The notes: generated from the sequence alone by a model not told the origin. A stretch of 64,000 nucleotides of DNA from Rheinheimera sp. A13L (GCF_000217935.1 NZ_AFHI01000018.1:1-64000); one strand, 5' to 3'; shown: positions 54,265 to 63,367, counted from the first letter of the stretch. Made by a program: numbers and translations.

Positions 54265-54627
54265 TCAGCCCGCCTTGTTCAGTTTGTTTAACATCGTATC
54301 GACTAAATGCGCCGATTCAGGAAACAACGCTTTTTCCTGCAATAAATAGGCCTGAGCTTCATTCAGATTGTTCACCTGAAGTTCCAGTGTGGCCAGCTCA
54401 GCATAAATGCCCGGTGGTATTTTCTTATTTGCTTTGGCTGCATTTGCGATAATAGCCAGAAGTGCTTTTTTATGCTTCTCACGAGTCTCATCTGAAGGTT
54501 CATGTTTATAGTCGTAAGCTGTTTCGGAATAGTCACCCCAGTGATAAATCGATTTGTTCGTGCTGGCACATGCCGATACACCAACGACACAAACTAAAAT
54601 CAAAGCTTTTTGCAGAAAGTCTTTCAT
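54265..54627 (-). CDS. DUF4810 lipoprotein
   Basis: A 120-residue lipoprotein with signal ending VGVSAC. IYHWGDYSETAYDYKHEP and the helical IPPGIYAELATLELQVNNLNEAQAYLLQEKALFPES (TPR-like) match DUF4810. Its ATG overlaps the stop of the gene before it (ATGA). The genomic pairing with CsgG-family and DUF799 genes is recurrent in proteobacteria. Confidence 0.88.
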   Translation of the reverse strand: MKDFLQKALILVCVVGVSACASTNKSIYHWGDYSETAYDYKHEPSDETREKHKKALLAIIANAAKANKKIPPGIYAELATLELQVNNLNEAQAYLLQEKALFPESAHLVDTMLNKLNKAG

Positions 54628-54941
54628 GGAACTCTTACCTCAAATACATTGCCGTTGGTGACATAAATTTTTCTTTTCACTAAAACCTGCTGGCCTCTGC
54701 TGATTTCAATCTGATGACTGCCCACACTCAGATCAAATTTTGCCACTGTCTCTCCATCCAGACTAAAGGTATCCGCAGTATCCAACTGAACTGTGGTGCT
54801 ATTGTTCAAAACCAATGTAGTTCCCTGAATATTGCCACTCAATTGCAAATAGGCTTTATCGTCCACTTGTTTTACTTCTGAAAACCCCGCGCTACAAGCC
54901 GAAAGCAACAAAGAAAAAACCAGACAAATCAAATATTTCAT
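54624..54941 (-). CDS. PEGA-like small lipoprotein
   Basis: A 105-residue lipoprotein with signal ending LLLSAC. A short beta-sandwich follows (LQLSGNIQGTTLVLNNS, LSVGSHQIEISRGQQVLVKRKIYV), as in PEGA-type domains. It is inserted between the CsgG-like gene (4 bases upstream) and DUF4810 (overlapping), and is likely a fourth component of the complex. Family assignment is tentative. Confidence 0.7.
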   Translation of the reverse strand: MKYLICLVFSLLLSACSAGFSEVKQVDDKAYLQLSGNIQGTTLVLNNSTTVQLDTADTFSLDGETVAKFDLSVGSHQIEISRGQQVLVKRKIYVTNGNVFEVRVP

Positions 54942-54945
54942 TTAA

Positions 54946-55902
54946 CTACACCTTCCCTTCTTCACGCACAACTACTGTGCTGATGTTCTGTTCACTCAGC
55001 GCACCTGAAACCAGTTCGCAAACTGACAATTCATCATTGCCTTGTCCAACAAAACCAGTGACACGTAAAGTGGCAACTTTCTGTCCAGGCAAACTGATCA
55101 GCATACCTGTTTGTGGATTTTTAACTTGCTGACCTGGGCTCACGACGTCAAAAGTATCGTTCACTTTGATGCCCTGCGCGGAACCACCAGTCATCAAAAA
55201 CTGGCTGCCTTGTTTACTGACTAAATAGGCTTGCCAAGGTGAATCCAGCAGATTCTCAGAAATATTGCTAACCAGCTTCGAAATAGCGGCAGACAATGCT
55301 TTGTCATTGATCGACGTATCATAGGCGGCGCGTTCACCGACACCCATGACTGAGTTTGCCTCAACTCTGGCTTCTCCTGTCGCTTCTTCTGAATACATGA
55401 TCTGCCCGGTTTTTGTATTGATTAAACGAACATTGACAGTAGCTGTAGCCGTTTGAATTTTGTTACGGCTAAACACTCCCACTTCACTATTCGTTGAGCG
55501 GCCAAATTCAGACACAGAACCAACAATCAAATAATCTGAACCGGCGGTTTGGATTTGTTCACCTTTAAATGCATTTTCACTAATCACTTTGTCCAAATCA
55601 GCACGTTCAAGCATGATGAATTTATTAGTTTCAGTCAGGCGTGTTGCAAGAATATCTGATGCTTGCTTCCCTAAGCGATCGCCACTCTGATCCAACAAAA
55701 AAGCGTTACCTCTTTTTGTTTCATCCGAAAAACGAGCTATGGCCACTACTCGTTTTAATGACAACTCCGGGGCCTGGGCAAGCACTGGACTTACAGTTGG
55801 CCCAGTGGCAGGCAAAGAATTAACAGTACCGCGTGTTGCTGAAGTACAGGCGGTTAAACTAACCAGACTAAGCAGCGCGATAGGAAGTACTTGTTTTTTC
55901 AT
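54946..55902 (-). CDS. CsgG-family outer-membrane lipoprotein
   Basis: A 318-residue lipoprotein with signal ending SLTAC. VVAIARFSDETKRG, LERADLDKVISENAFKG, ADYLIVGSVSEFG-like DYLIVGS and NVRLINTKTGQIMYSEEATGEA are the CsgG/curli-export-type motifs. No csgA, csgB or csgE/F genes are present, so it is unlikely to export curli. It starts a four-gene operon (with PEGA-like, DUF4810, DUF799). ATG is at 55902 or three bases upstream, behind GAGGAA. Confidence 0.87.
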   Translation of the reverse strand: MKKQVLPIALLSLVSLTACTSATRGTVNSLPATGPTVSPVLAQAPELSLKRVVAIARFSDETKRGNAFLLDQSGDRLGKQASDILATRLTETNKFIMLERADLDKVISENAFKGEQIQTAGSDYLIVGSVSEFGRSTNSEVGVFSRNKIQTATATVNVRLINTKTGQIMYSEEATGEARVEANSVMGVGERAAYDTSINDKALSAAISKLVSNISENLLDSPWQAYLVSKQGSQFLMTGGSAQGIKVNDTFDVVSPGQQVKNPQTGMLISLPGQKVATLRVTGFVGQGNDELSVCELVSGALSEQNISTVVVREEGKV

Positions 55903-56183
55903 CATTTCCTCATGAATTTTTATAGATTCCTGAATGGTTCAGGGAATTCAATATGTAAGGATAGATAACAACGCAAAAGGCAGGATAAAGAAAGATTTAA
56001 TCCATTAAATCGCAGAAGTTATAGCTAAGCCATGGCCTACCCAAATAAAAACATTTGAATAAAACTAAATGAACTCTAACTAAAACTTGTGTTGTTTGAA
56101 AGATATAGCAAGAAATAAATATCGAAATGAAGCTTTAGTAACAATTGCCGCTAAAAGAGGTAAGTAGAAGGGGTATAGCCAGA

Positions 56184-56480
56184 CTAATGCCCGGCTGTAT
56201 GAGACTCAAGAACACCTAATAACTTCGCCAGCCGTTGTTTTGTTTCGTCTGCGGCAGGATTTTGCTGAGTAACCAGTTGCTGGCCCAGGCTTAAAGCGGC
56301 CAGTACTATGCTTTGTTCCATCGACAGATGACCGGCACCTTGCCTTACTTGTGCAATTTTAGTGTTCAGCAGCCGCGCCGCTTCCTGCAGTTCGGCTTGT
56401 TCCTTCATAGGGCAGCGCAGCCAGTACTCACGACCAGCTATCACTACTTTCTGTTCGACCACTAAAGGCTGCTTTAACAT
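56184..56480 (-). CDS. zapA: Cell division protein ZapA
   Basis: A 98-residue FtsZ-associated protein that bundles FtsZ protofilaments. The N-terminal VVIAGREYWLRCP segment and the C-terminal coiled coil (EQSIVLAALSLGQQLV...) match ZapA. It follows the ZapB-like gene by two bases, as in related genera. The intergenic region downstream (55906-56183) was examined for a 6S RNA, which follows zapA in E. coli, and none was recognised. Confidence 0.9.
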   Translation of the reverse strand: MLKQPLVVEQKVVIAGREYWLRCPMKEQAELQEAARLLNTKIAQVRQGAGHLSMEQSIVLAALSLGQQLVTQQNPAADETKQRLAKLLGVLESHTAGH

Positions 56481-56482
56481 CT

Positions 56483-56731
56483 TCAGGCTGACAATTGTTG
56501 TTCAAACAACTGAGTCAGTTGCTGCAATTTTTGCTGCGTCCTTTGTTTCTGATCGTCAGATTCCATGGCGTGTAGCTGCAGGGTTTCCAACTGATCTGTG
56601 TTTTTTTTCAGTTCCTGCTGCAACTGCTGCTCTCGTTGATCCAGTTGTTGTACCTGGGCTGTTAGCTGTTGGTTTTGTGAAATTAATTTCTGAATTAACT
56701 GCTCTAACTTGCTAAATTCGGCGTCAAACAT
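56483..56731 (-). CDS. ZapB-like coiled-coil protein (TIGR02449-type)
   Basis: An 82-residue protein that is nearly all coiled coil (FSKLEQLIQKLISQNQQLTAQVQQLDQREQQLQQEL). It is next to zapA in the same operon, as in Alteromonadales, where a small ZapB-like protein accompanies ZapA. A role in Z-ring assembly is inferred from this context. Confidence 0.85.
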   Translation of the reverse strand: MFDAEFSKLEQLIQKLISQNQQLTAQVQQLDQREQQLQQELKKNTDQLETLQLHAMESDDQKQRTQQKLQQLTQLFEQQLSA

Positions 56732-56838
56732 AAAATTCCCTTAATGCATTAGTGGGTTGAAGATGGAGTGGATAAATACGCAGCACATAGAATAAAGCTG
56801 AAGAGTTGAACCACAACTGAATGCCCTGTGCATACAAC

Positions 56839-56863
56839 GAAAAAGGGCTGCATGATACAGCCC
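56839..56863 (-). terminator. Terminator of the TonB-dependent receptor
   Basis: Stem GGGCTG / CAGCCC with a seven-base loop and a T-run on the minus strand, 20 bases after the receptor stop. Confidence 0.85.
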
Positions 56864-56883
56864 CTGAAGTTTTACGCAATGAT

Positions 56884-59499
56884 TTAAAACTGATAACTGG
56901 CGCTGAGCGTCCAGGTCCGGCCTTTATGGTTATACAAACTGGTATCAAAATAATCGCCACCAGCAGCAGGATCAAAAGGCGGGTCTCTGTCTGTTAAGTT
57001 GCCTATAGATAACGCCAGCTCAGTATTGGCTATGCCCAGATAACTGACCTGAGCATCCAGTTGGGTGTAACTGGCAACTTTGGCTTGCAAACCAGGGTTA
57101 CTGCTTTGAGTTGCAATTTTTTGCTCGTAACTGCTGCTATAGCTACTGATCAGACTGCTGCGCCAATCCGCCACTGACCAGTTCAGACTGGTGCTATTTT
57201 TCCACTGTGGCAAAGCACCGAACTGGTTAGTACCCGCACCATTAATTTCAGCCTGGCCTGCCACTAAAGCTTGTTTGTAACTGATTAAGCGTGACCAGAC
57301 CGATTTAAAGGCCAGCGACTGATCTGCAACTGGCTGCCATCTGTAGTTAAAATCAACGTCTATACCAGAGGTGGTTCTGCTGCCCTGATTGTTGTATTGA
57401 TTGCTGACAATCTGCAAACGGCCCTGTGCATCACGCTTAATCCGGTCAGCATACACAGCAGGATTGTTGACAATAAACTGGGCATTATCTGCCCCTATGA
57501 TCTGTTCCTGTTCAATCCGGAACCAATCCAGACCAATGCTGCCTTGCTGAGTAAAAGACCAGATCACGCCAGTATTAATGTTTTTCGAGCGCTCAGGCTG
57601 CAACTCGGGGTTACCAGTGCGAAGCTGAGTAAAACCACGGCGCACACCAGGTTCAATCGGATCATTGGGGTCAATCACAGTGCCATAACTGATGGTGTTG
57701 CTGTTGGCTATTTCAGGCAAAGACGGCGCACGGAAGCCTTTCGACCAGGATGCACGCACTAACCAGTCTTCGGCCAGCACATAATGCACGCCCACTTTGG
57801 GTGAAAAGGCACTGCCAAAGTCGTCGTAATGATCTGAACGCCCTGCCAGACTGGCGGTTAAATCCTGTAGCAGCGGAACACTGAACTCAACAAAAGCAGC
57901 TTGAATTTCACGCTCACCTTTAACCAGATTAATAGCAGGACGCAACTCGGTTCCAGACAAAACTTCAGGCGAAGTACCAGCGTCCATCTTTTCGCGGCGC
58001 ACATCCACACCTGCGGCAAAAGCCAGCGGGCCATGCTCAAGCTCTGTTAACACTGTGCTGGCGCTGGCGTTCAATGAGCTTAAATGATAAGTGCCGGGAC
58101 GTCTGGTTTGCAGCCGTAATTCATCCAGCACTTCAGCCGAATTTTCACGGCCATCAAAACGGTAACTGCCGTCCTGCAACACCTGCTCAAAGGTAAAACG
58201 ATTAACGAAGTTATCGACATATTCACGCTGATGACTGCTCGATTGCAGTGCATTCAGCTGTAAATCCCATTCATCGCCCTGATAACGTAACCCCGCCAGC
58301 ACACGACTGAAGATTTGTTTGTTTTCTTTTAGCCGGGGGCCTAAATCGAACAAAGTGTACTCAAAAGGCAAAGCGGAATTGGTTGAGTTATCCGGATGAC
58401 CTACAGGTAAAGCCACAGTGATATCGGTCAAAGTGCTGTTGACTGGATCATAAGCCCGTAAACCCGGGCCTACTGTTAAAGGCGAGCCAAAAATCATTGC
58501 CGAGTCGTTGTAGCTATACAGCACTTCAGTGGTAGCTTGCAGCTTATCCGACAACTGATAAGTGCCTTGTAACGAGGCCTGACGACGTGTCACTTCAGGC
58601 TGTAAAGTATTAAAAGGCTGAGCATTAAAAGCACAAACTTCACCGGCGCGACCTGGAGTGAAGTCTGTCCATGGGCGCTTTACAGCACCCGAAGGGCAGG
58701 TGTCAAAAGCTGCAGGGGCGGACGGGTTTTGTAAGCTGTTAGCACCCAGACTACTCCAGCCGGATAATTTACCACCTGGTAAATGACGGAAATCACCGCT
58801 GTTGAGTAAGTCCCTGTCGCTGGCATTTAAGCGCTCTCTGTCAAACCAGTCCAGAGTTAAGCTCAGGTTATAACCATCCTGACTCAAATCACCTCTGCCT
58901 GTGACTAAACCCAAAGCACGCTGCTCTAAACCACCTTGAGTAGCGGCTCCGGTAGAAGCTTTCAGCTCTGTGTCCTGCACATTCTTTTTCAGAATAATAT
59001 TAACCACTCCAGCTATGGCGTCGGAACCGTAGACAGAGGAAGCGCCGTCTTTTAACACTTCAATTCGTGCCACAGCGCTTAACGGCAAAGCATTTAAATC
59101 AACAAAGGTATCCTGAGTATTGAGCGCAAAACCATAATTAGAAACACGCTGACCATTCACCAGTACCAGGGTATTTTTTGGGCTTAAACCACGTAAGCCA
59201 ATAGAGGCAGACCCTGCAGAAAAACTGCCTGTGTATTGTTCATCAAAACTGTTACCTGAGTTCACTGTTAAGTCACGTAATACATCCGTTAGGGTAACTT
59301 TGCCACTGGCTTTAATATCTTCCGCCGTCACTTGCAGCAAAGGAGTGGCATTTTCCTGTTGTACTCTTTTAATCAATGAACCTGTGACCTGAATACGTTC
59401 CACTTTGCTTTCATCCGCCAGTGCAGGAGTAAAAGCGGAGATAGCCAGAGCCAGCAGGCTAAGTTTAGGCGCAAAGCCAGAAGGAGTTGTTTTTAACAT
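56884..59499 (-). CDS. TonB-dependent outer-membrane receptor
   Basis: An 871-residue receptor with signal peptide (about 1-28), a TonB-box-like ESKVERIQVTG, the plug domain (GLRGLSPKNTLVLVNGQRVS, VYGSDAIAGVVNIILKK) and a 22-strand barrel ending in aromatic-terminated WTLSASYQF. The ligand cannot be read from the sequence, but MetJ-like boxes about 390 bases upstream suggest regulation by methionine/SAM, possibly uptake of a sulfur compound or a cobalamin-like molecule. ATG 59499 follows GAGGTT; the frame opens at 59559. Confidence 0.9.
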   Translation of the reverse strand: MLKTTPSGFAPKLSLLALAISAFTPALADESKVERIQVTGSLIKRVQQENATPLLQVTAEDIKASGKVTLTDVLRDLTVNSGNSFDEQYTGSFSAGSASIGLRGLSPKNTLVLVNGQRVSNYGFALNTQDTFVDLNALPLSAVARIEVLKDGASSVYGSDAIAGVVNIILKKNVQDTELKASTGAATQGGLEQRALGLVTGRGDLSQDGYNLSLTLDWFDRERLNASDRDLLNSGDFRHLPGGKLSGWSSLGANSLQNPSAPAAFDTCPSGAVKRPWTDFTPGRAGEVCAFNAQPFNTLQPEVTRRQASLQGTYQLSDKLQATTEVLYSYNDSAMIFGSPLTVGPGLRAYDPVNSTLTDITVALPVGHPDNSTNSALPFEYTLFDLGPRLKENKQIFSRVLAGLRYQGDEWDLQLNALQSSSHQREYVDNFVNRFTFEQVLQDGSYRFDGRENSAEVLDELRLQTRRPGTYHLSSLNASASTVLTELEHGPLAFAAGVDVRREKMDAGTSPEVLSGTELRPAINLVKGEREIQAAFVEFSVPLLQDLTASLAGRSDHYDDFGSAFSPKVGVHYVLAEDWLVRASWSKGFRAPSLPEIANSNTISYGTVIDPNDPIEPGVRRGFTQLRTGNPELQPERSKNINTGVIWSFTQQGSIGLDWFRIEQEQIIGADNAQFIVNNPAVYADRIKRDAQGRLQIVSNQYNNQGSRTTSGIDVDFNYRWQPVADQSLAFKSVWSRLISYKQALVAGQAEINGAGTNQFGALPQWKNSTSLNWSVADWRSSLISSYSSSYEQKIATQSSNPGLQAKVASYTQLDAQVSYLGIANTELALSIGNLTDRDPPFDPAAGGDYFDTSLYNHKGRTWTLSASYQF

Positions 59500-59642
59500 A
59501 AGAACCTCAAATGTGGGTAAAGCTGTGCCAGAGCGGATTGAACGCCTGACCAGACCCATTAATTTTGTATAAAAAGTTGAATGATGCGGTTAAACCGCGG
59601 CGCCTTATGCGACTGACAAGAAGCGGCAGAAGCGCAAAAGAC

Positions 59643-59756
59643 TTAGCAGCGCATCAAAGGACGAGCTGAGAAATGAGGCATTCGACGACAACGCAGTAGT
59701 GCGGCGGCAAGCGCATGAGCAAATGAAGCACAGAAGCGATGTGAACTGATGAACAT
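59643..59756 (-). CDS. Putative leader peptide upstream of the receptor
   Basis: A 37-codon frame (MFISSHRFCASF... to ...SARPLMRC) with AAAGGT eight bases before its ATG, lying between the MetJ-boxed promoter and the receptor gene. Cys and Met are frequent at its end (RCRRMPHF, LMRC). About 45 bases downstream, GCGGTTTAACCGC (59586-59598) precedes a short T-run, and the leader's GATGCG could pair with CGCATC there instead. An attenuation-type control is possible but not shown. Confidence 0.4.
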   Translation of the reverse strand: MFISSHRFCASFAHALAAALLRCRRMPHFSARPLMRC

Positions 59757-59886
59757 AGGATTTTACCTTTACAACATTCGGCATCCAGCGGACTGATTTG
59801 CCTGAATTACAGCTAAATAATGAATCTGACGCCCATACTTCTACTTTGGATCTGTGAAGTGCAGAGCAGCAGATTAAACACCAAAC

Positions 59887-59944
59887 AAACGTTTAGACGT
59901 CCAGATGGTTTGGCGCATTTTACTGAAATTCATGCAGGAGACAA
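59887..59944 (-). promoter_or_regulatory. MetJ-like operator on a promoter
   Basis: Three contiguous 8-mers AAACGTTT, AGACGTCC, AGATGGTT (plus-strand 59887-59910) resemble tandem met boxes (AGACGTCT). On the minus strand a -35 TTGTCT (59944-59939) and -10 TAAAAT (59922-59917), 16 bases apart, place the transcription start right at the boxes, as expected for repression by MetJ-SAM. Confidence 0.55.
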
Positions 59945-60082
59945 AGTTATTTCTGCTGATTCTTTATTCCATATAGCTATATAAAATATGAATGAAGTTA
60001 TTTTTGGCTTTAAAAAACACTGCTGGCGGGGAAAAGCGAAAATAACAGAACGGGCTGGAAGTTGGATCACTCCAGCAGTCCT

Positions 60083-60199
60083 CTCACACCACCGTAGCTG
60101 CGGTTACGCATACGGCGGTTCATCTATCTACATCAGGATGTCGGCACCATAGTCAACAGATAGCGCGCGTCCAGGAGCTATGCGCCATGCCTTGCGCAC
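60083..60199 (-). mobile_element. Miniature remnant of a class C group II intron
   Basis: Directly after the T-tract of the rplQ terminator the minus strand reads GTGCG, the group II intron 5' consensus. About 75 bases on, a domain-V-like hairpin (60086-60123) has stem CCGCCGTA/TACGGTGG, a two-base bulge, stem TGCG/CGCA and a four-base loop, with CGC where the catalytic triad sits in class C introns. Class C introns insert just behind terminators. No reverse transcriptase gene remains. Nearby 59961-60082 shows nothing recognisable. Confidence 0.5.
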
Positions 60200-60230
60200 A
60201 AAAAAAAGGCCAGCTTGCGCTGACCTTTTT
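60200..60230 (-). terminator. Terminator of the alpha operon (after rplQ)
   Basis: Stem GGTCAGC / GCTGGCC (one G-T pair) with loop GCAA, then eight T on the minus strand, 15 bases after the rplQ stop. Confidence 0.88.
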
Positions 60231-60244
60231 ATTTGGAGTCTTAC

Positions 60245-60649
60245 TTACTCAGCTGCTGTTTCTTCAGCTGGTAATGCAGCGCCGGCCACTTCTGGACGGT
60301 CTACTAACTCGATGTAAGCCATTGGTGCGTTGTCGCCAGCACGGAAGCCACACTTCAGAATACGAGTGTAACCACCTGGACGGGCGTTATAACGTGGACC
60401 TAACACGTTAAATAACAAACCAACTACTTCTTTATCACGTGTACGAGCAAAAGCTAAACGGCGGTTTGCAACGCTATCATTTTTCGCCAGTGTAATCAGA
60501 GGTTCGATTACGCGACGTAACTCTTTTGCTTTTGGCAGAGTCGTTTTGATGATTTCGTGCTTCACCAACGAGCTAGCCATGTTGCGGAACATTGCAGTAC
60601 GGTGACTGCTGTTCCGGTTTAACTGACGACCACTCTTACGATGGCGCAT
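60245..60649 (-). CDS. rplQ: 50S ribosomal protein L17
   Basis: A 134-residue ribosomal protein. [42 protein letters not shown] and [25 protein letters not shown] are diagnostic. An acidic, Ala/Glu-rich tail ([11 protein letters not shown]) ends it. It is the last gene of the alpha operon, followed by a terminator and an intron-like remnant. Confidence 0.97.
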   Translation of the reverse strand: MRHRKSGRQLNRNSSHRTAMFRNMASSLVKHEIIKTTLPKAKELRRVIEPLITLAKNDSVANRRLAFARTRDKEVVGLLFNVLGPRYNARPGGYTRILKCGFRAGDNAPMAYIELVDRPEVAGAALPAEETAAE

Positions 60650-60688
60650 GATCTATTCCTTCTTACTAAACCAGGAACTGGAATCTGG

Positions 60689-61678
60689 TTAGTCTTTATT
60701 TACCAAACTTGCTGGCGGCCAGTTTTCCAGGCGCATGCCTAAGGATAAACCGCGTGAAGCCAACACGTCTTTGATTTCGGTAAGCGACTTTTTACCAAGG
60801 TTTGGCGTTTTCAGCAACTCAACCTCAGTACGTTGTACCAGATCACCGATGTACTGTATCTGCTCTGCTTTTAAGCAGTTAGCAGAACGAACTGTTAATT
60901 CTAAATCATCGACCGGACGTAACAGAATCGGATCAAACTCCGGCTTCTCTTCACGTTTTTCTGGCTCGCTCTTGTCGCGTAATTCTACGAAGAATTCCAG
61001 CTGTTCAGCTAAAATAGTCGCAGCACGACGAATTGCTTCCTCTGGCTCTACTGTGCCATTGGTTTCCATGTCGATAACTAGTTTGTCCAGGTCAGTACGC
61101 TGTTCTACACGAGCAGCTTCAACTGAGTAGGCTATACGCTCTACCGGGCTGAAAGATGCGTCCAGTAACAGACGACCAATTGGACGTTCGTCATCCTCTG
61201 AGGATACGCGGGCCGAAGCAGGAACATAACCACGACCACGTTCAACTTTCAGGCGCATACTGAATTCAGTTTCGCCAGTCAGGTTGCATATTACGTGCTC
61301 TGGGTTAACGATCACTACACCGTCACCACGCTGGATATCACCAGCAGTTACAGGGCCAGCACCTTTCTTAGTTAAAGTCAGAGTGACTTCGTCTTTGTCT
61401 TCCAAGCGGACGGCTAAACCTTTCAGGTTCAGTAAAATATCAATGATATCTTCCTGAACACCTTCTTTGGCGCTGTACTCATGAAGAACGCCGTCGATCT
61501 CTACTTCAGTCACTGCACAACCTGGCATAGACGAAAGTAAAATACGACGCAACGCGTTGCCCAAGGTATGCCCGAAACCGCGCTCAAGTGGTTCCAAAGT
61601 AACTTTGGCACGAGTTGGGTTGATTTTTTCGATACCAACTAATCTCGGCTTAAGGAATTCGGTGACAGAACCCTGCAT
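60689..61678 (-). CDS. rpoA: RNA polymerase alpha subunit
   Basis: A 329-residue alpha subunit: N-terminal assembly domain (about 1-235, [22 protein letters not shown]) and C-terminal DNA/activator-binding domain (about 248-329, [55 protein letters not shown]), joined by a Glu/Lys-rich linker. Full length and canonical. Confidence 0.98.
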   Translation of the reverse strand: MQGSVTEFLKPRLVGIEKINPTRAKVTLEPLERGFGHTLGNALRRILLSSMPGCAVTEVEIDGVLHEYSAKEGVQEDIIDILLNLKGLAVRLEDKDEVTLTLTKKGAGPVTAGDIQRGDGVVIVNPEHVICNLTGETEFSMRLKVERGRGYVPASARVSSEDDERPIGRLLLDASFSPVERIAYSVEAARVEQRTDLDKLVIDMETNGTVEPEEAIRRAATILAEQLEFFVELRDKSEPEKREEKPEFDPILLRPVDDLELTVRSANCLKAEQIQYIGDLVQRTEVELLKTPNLGKKSLTEIKDVLASRGLSLGMRLENWPPASLVNKD

Positions 61679-61705
61679 TTTATCCTCTCTTAAGAAAACG
61701 CCCTA

Positions 61706-62326
61706 CTACTTAGAGTAAAGCTCGACGATTAACTGTTCGTTGATGTCTGCAGACAAGTCTGAACGCTCTGGAACACGTTTGAAAACGCCTTCCATTTTCT
61801 TGGTATCGACTTCGATCCAAGTTGGTTTTTCGCGTTGTTCAGAAATCTCTAAAGCAGCAACGATACGTGCTTGCTTCTTCGCTTTCTCACGAACAGCGAT
61901 GACTTGATCAGGTGACACAGCGTAAGATGGGATGTTTACCACAGCGCCATTAATCATAATAGCTTTGTGGCTAACTAACTGACGTGCTTCTGCACGCGTG
62001 CTAGCTAAACCCATGCGATAAACCACGTTGTCTAAACGGCCTTCAAGTAACTGAAGTAAGTTTTCGCCAGTGTTACCTTTCAAACGAGCAGCTTCTTTGT
62101 AATAGTTACGGAACTGCTTCTCTAATACGCCATAAATACGACGTACTTTTTGTTTTTCGCGTAATTGTAAACCGTAGTCTGATAAACGACCGCGACGAGC
62201 GCCGTGCTGACCAGGAGCAGTAGTTAAATTACACTTTGAATCAATTGCTCTAACGCCGCTTTTCAGGAACAAATCTGTTCCTTCGCGACGACTTAACTTG
62301 AGCTTAGGACCCAAATATCTTGCCAT
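61706..62326 (-). CDS. rpsD: 30S ribosomal protein S4
   Basis: A 206-residue primary 16S rRNA-binding protein and, in enterobacteria, the translational repressor of the alpha operon. [20 protein letters not shown], the S4 RNA-binding block [30 protein letters not shown] and the ending ELYSK are diagnostic. Confidence 0.98.
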   Translation of the reverse strand: MARYLGPKLKLSRREGTDLFLKSGVRAIDSKCNLTTAPGQHGARRGRLSDYGLQLREKQKVRRIYGVLEKQFRNYYKEAARLKGNTGENLLQLLEGRLDNVVYRMGLASTRAEARQLVSHKAIMINGAVVNIPSYAVSPDQVIAVREKAKKQARIVAALEISEQREKPTWIEVDTKKMEGVFKRVPERSDLSADINEQLIVELYSK

Positions 62327-62357
62327 CTTCTTTCTCCAATAATCCTAGAAGCGCTTG

Positions 62358-62747
62358 TTACACGCGACGTTTTTTCGGTGGACGGCAACCATTGTGTGGA
62401 ATTGGCGTCACGTCGGTGATATTTGTAATGCGGTAGCCAGCTGCGTTCAGAGCACGAATCGCTGATTCGCGGCCTGGGCCTGGACCGTTTACAAACACTT
62501 CAAGGTTCTTCAGACCATATTCTAACGCGGCAGTACCAGCACGCTCAGCAGCAACCTGTGCAGCGAACGGCGTAGACTTACGCGAACCACGGAAACCAGA
62601 ACCACCAGCAGTTGCCCAGCAAAGAGCGTTACCCTGGCGATCAGTGATCGTGACGATGGTGTTGTTGAAAGAGGCATGGATATGAGCCATACCGTCAGAA
62701 ACTTGCTTTTTTACTCTTTTACGAGTACGAACTGGTGCTTTAGCCAT
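62358..62747 (-). CDS. rpsK: 30S ribosomal protein S11
   Basis: A 129-residue protein of the 30S platform. [22 protein letters not shown] and [21 protein letters not shown] are diagnostic. It lies 13 bases downstream of rpsM. Confidence 0.98.
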   Translation of the reverse strand: MAKAPVRTRKRVKKQVSDGMAHIHASFNNTIVTITDRQGNALCWATAGGSGFRGSRKSTPFAAQVAAERAGTAALEYGLKNLEVFVNGPGPGRESAIRALNAAGYRITNITDVTPIPHNGCRPPKKRRV

Positions 62748-62760
62748 GTTTTACCCCGTC

Positions 62761-63117
62761 CTATTTCTTAATAGCTTTGCGTGGGCCCTTGCGGGTACGC
62801 GCATTAGTTTTAGTGCGCTGACCACGAACAGGCAGACTACGACGGTGGCGTAAACCACGGTAACAACCCAGGTCCATTAAACGTTTAATGTTTAATGTAA
62901 TCTCACGACGTAAGTCACCTTCAACAGTGTACTTACCTACTTCGTCACGAAGAGAGTCAAGCTCTGCGTCAGACAAAGAAGAGATTTTGCGAGTTTCTTC
63001 AATTCCCACTGCAGCTAAAATAGCTTTAGAGCGGGTTTTACCGATACCAAAAACATACGTCAAAGAGATGACAGCATGTTTATTATCGGGGATGTTAATG
63101 CCAGCGATACGGGCCAC
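62761..63117 (-). CDS. rpsM: 30S ribosomal protein S13
   Basis: A 118-residue 30S head protein. [52 protein letters not shown] are diagnostic. Translation starts at GTG behind AGGAG. This is the first gene of the alpha operon, where S4 would be expected to bind the leader. Confidence 0.97.
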   Translation of the reverse strand: MARIAGINIPDNKHAVISLTYVFGIGKTRSKAILAAVGIEETRKISSLSDAELDSLRDEVGKYTVEGDLRREITLNIKRLMDLGCYRGLRHRRSLPVRGQRTKTNARTRKGPRKAIKK

Positions 63118-63202
63118 TAACGTTCTCCTATAAAAGATTAAAAGGGTGCCGATTTGAAAAGCCCGTAAGGATACTCAAACGGCGGCCATATTGCAACAAT
63201 AA

Positions 63203-63236
63203 GTCGGGGCTAGACAAAAAAGTCTAGCCCTGACCT
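63203..63236. repeat. REP-like palindrome between rpsM and rpmJ
   Basis: AGTCGGGGCTAGAC, six A, GTCTAGCCCTGACC: a 9-bp GGGCTAGAC / GTCTAGCCC stem with an A6 loop. It shares its edges with the element at 52757. A palindrome inside this operon boundary could modulate read-through from spc to alpha genes. Confidence 0.65.
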
Positions 63237-63253
63237 ATAATTTTTTTCTGCTG

Positions 63254-63367
63254 TTAGCCTTGACGTTGCTTGTGCTTAGGCTCTACACAAATTACACGCA
63301 CAACATTGTTGCGCTTGATAACTTTGCAGTTACGGCAGATCTTCTTAACGGAAGCTCGTACTTTCAT
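63254..63367 (-). CDS. rpmJ: 50S ribosomal protein L36
   Basis: A 37-residue zinc-ribbon ribosomal protein, [20 protein letters not shown]..., with Cys11, Cys14, Cys27 and His32 as ligands. It sits 22 bases after secY, its usual place at the end of the spc operon. Confidence 0.97.
   Translation of the reverse strand: MKVRASVKKICRNCKVIKRNNVVRVICVEPKHKQRQG

Noticed and set aside
54946-55902. Curli export channel
   Set aside because: The CsgG-family motifs are present, but no csgA, csgB, csgE or csgF genes are near, and the neighbours (DUF4810, DUF799) point to another complex.
55906-56183. 6S RNA downstream of zapA
   Set aside because: The E. coli gene order puts ssrS here, but this AT-rich spacer shows no closing stem or bubble typical of 6S RNA, and it is upstream of the CsgG operon.
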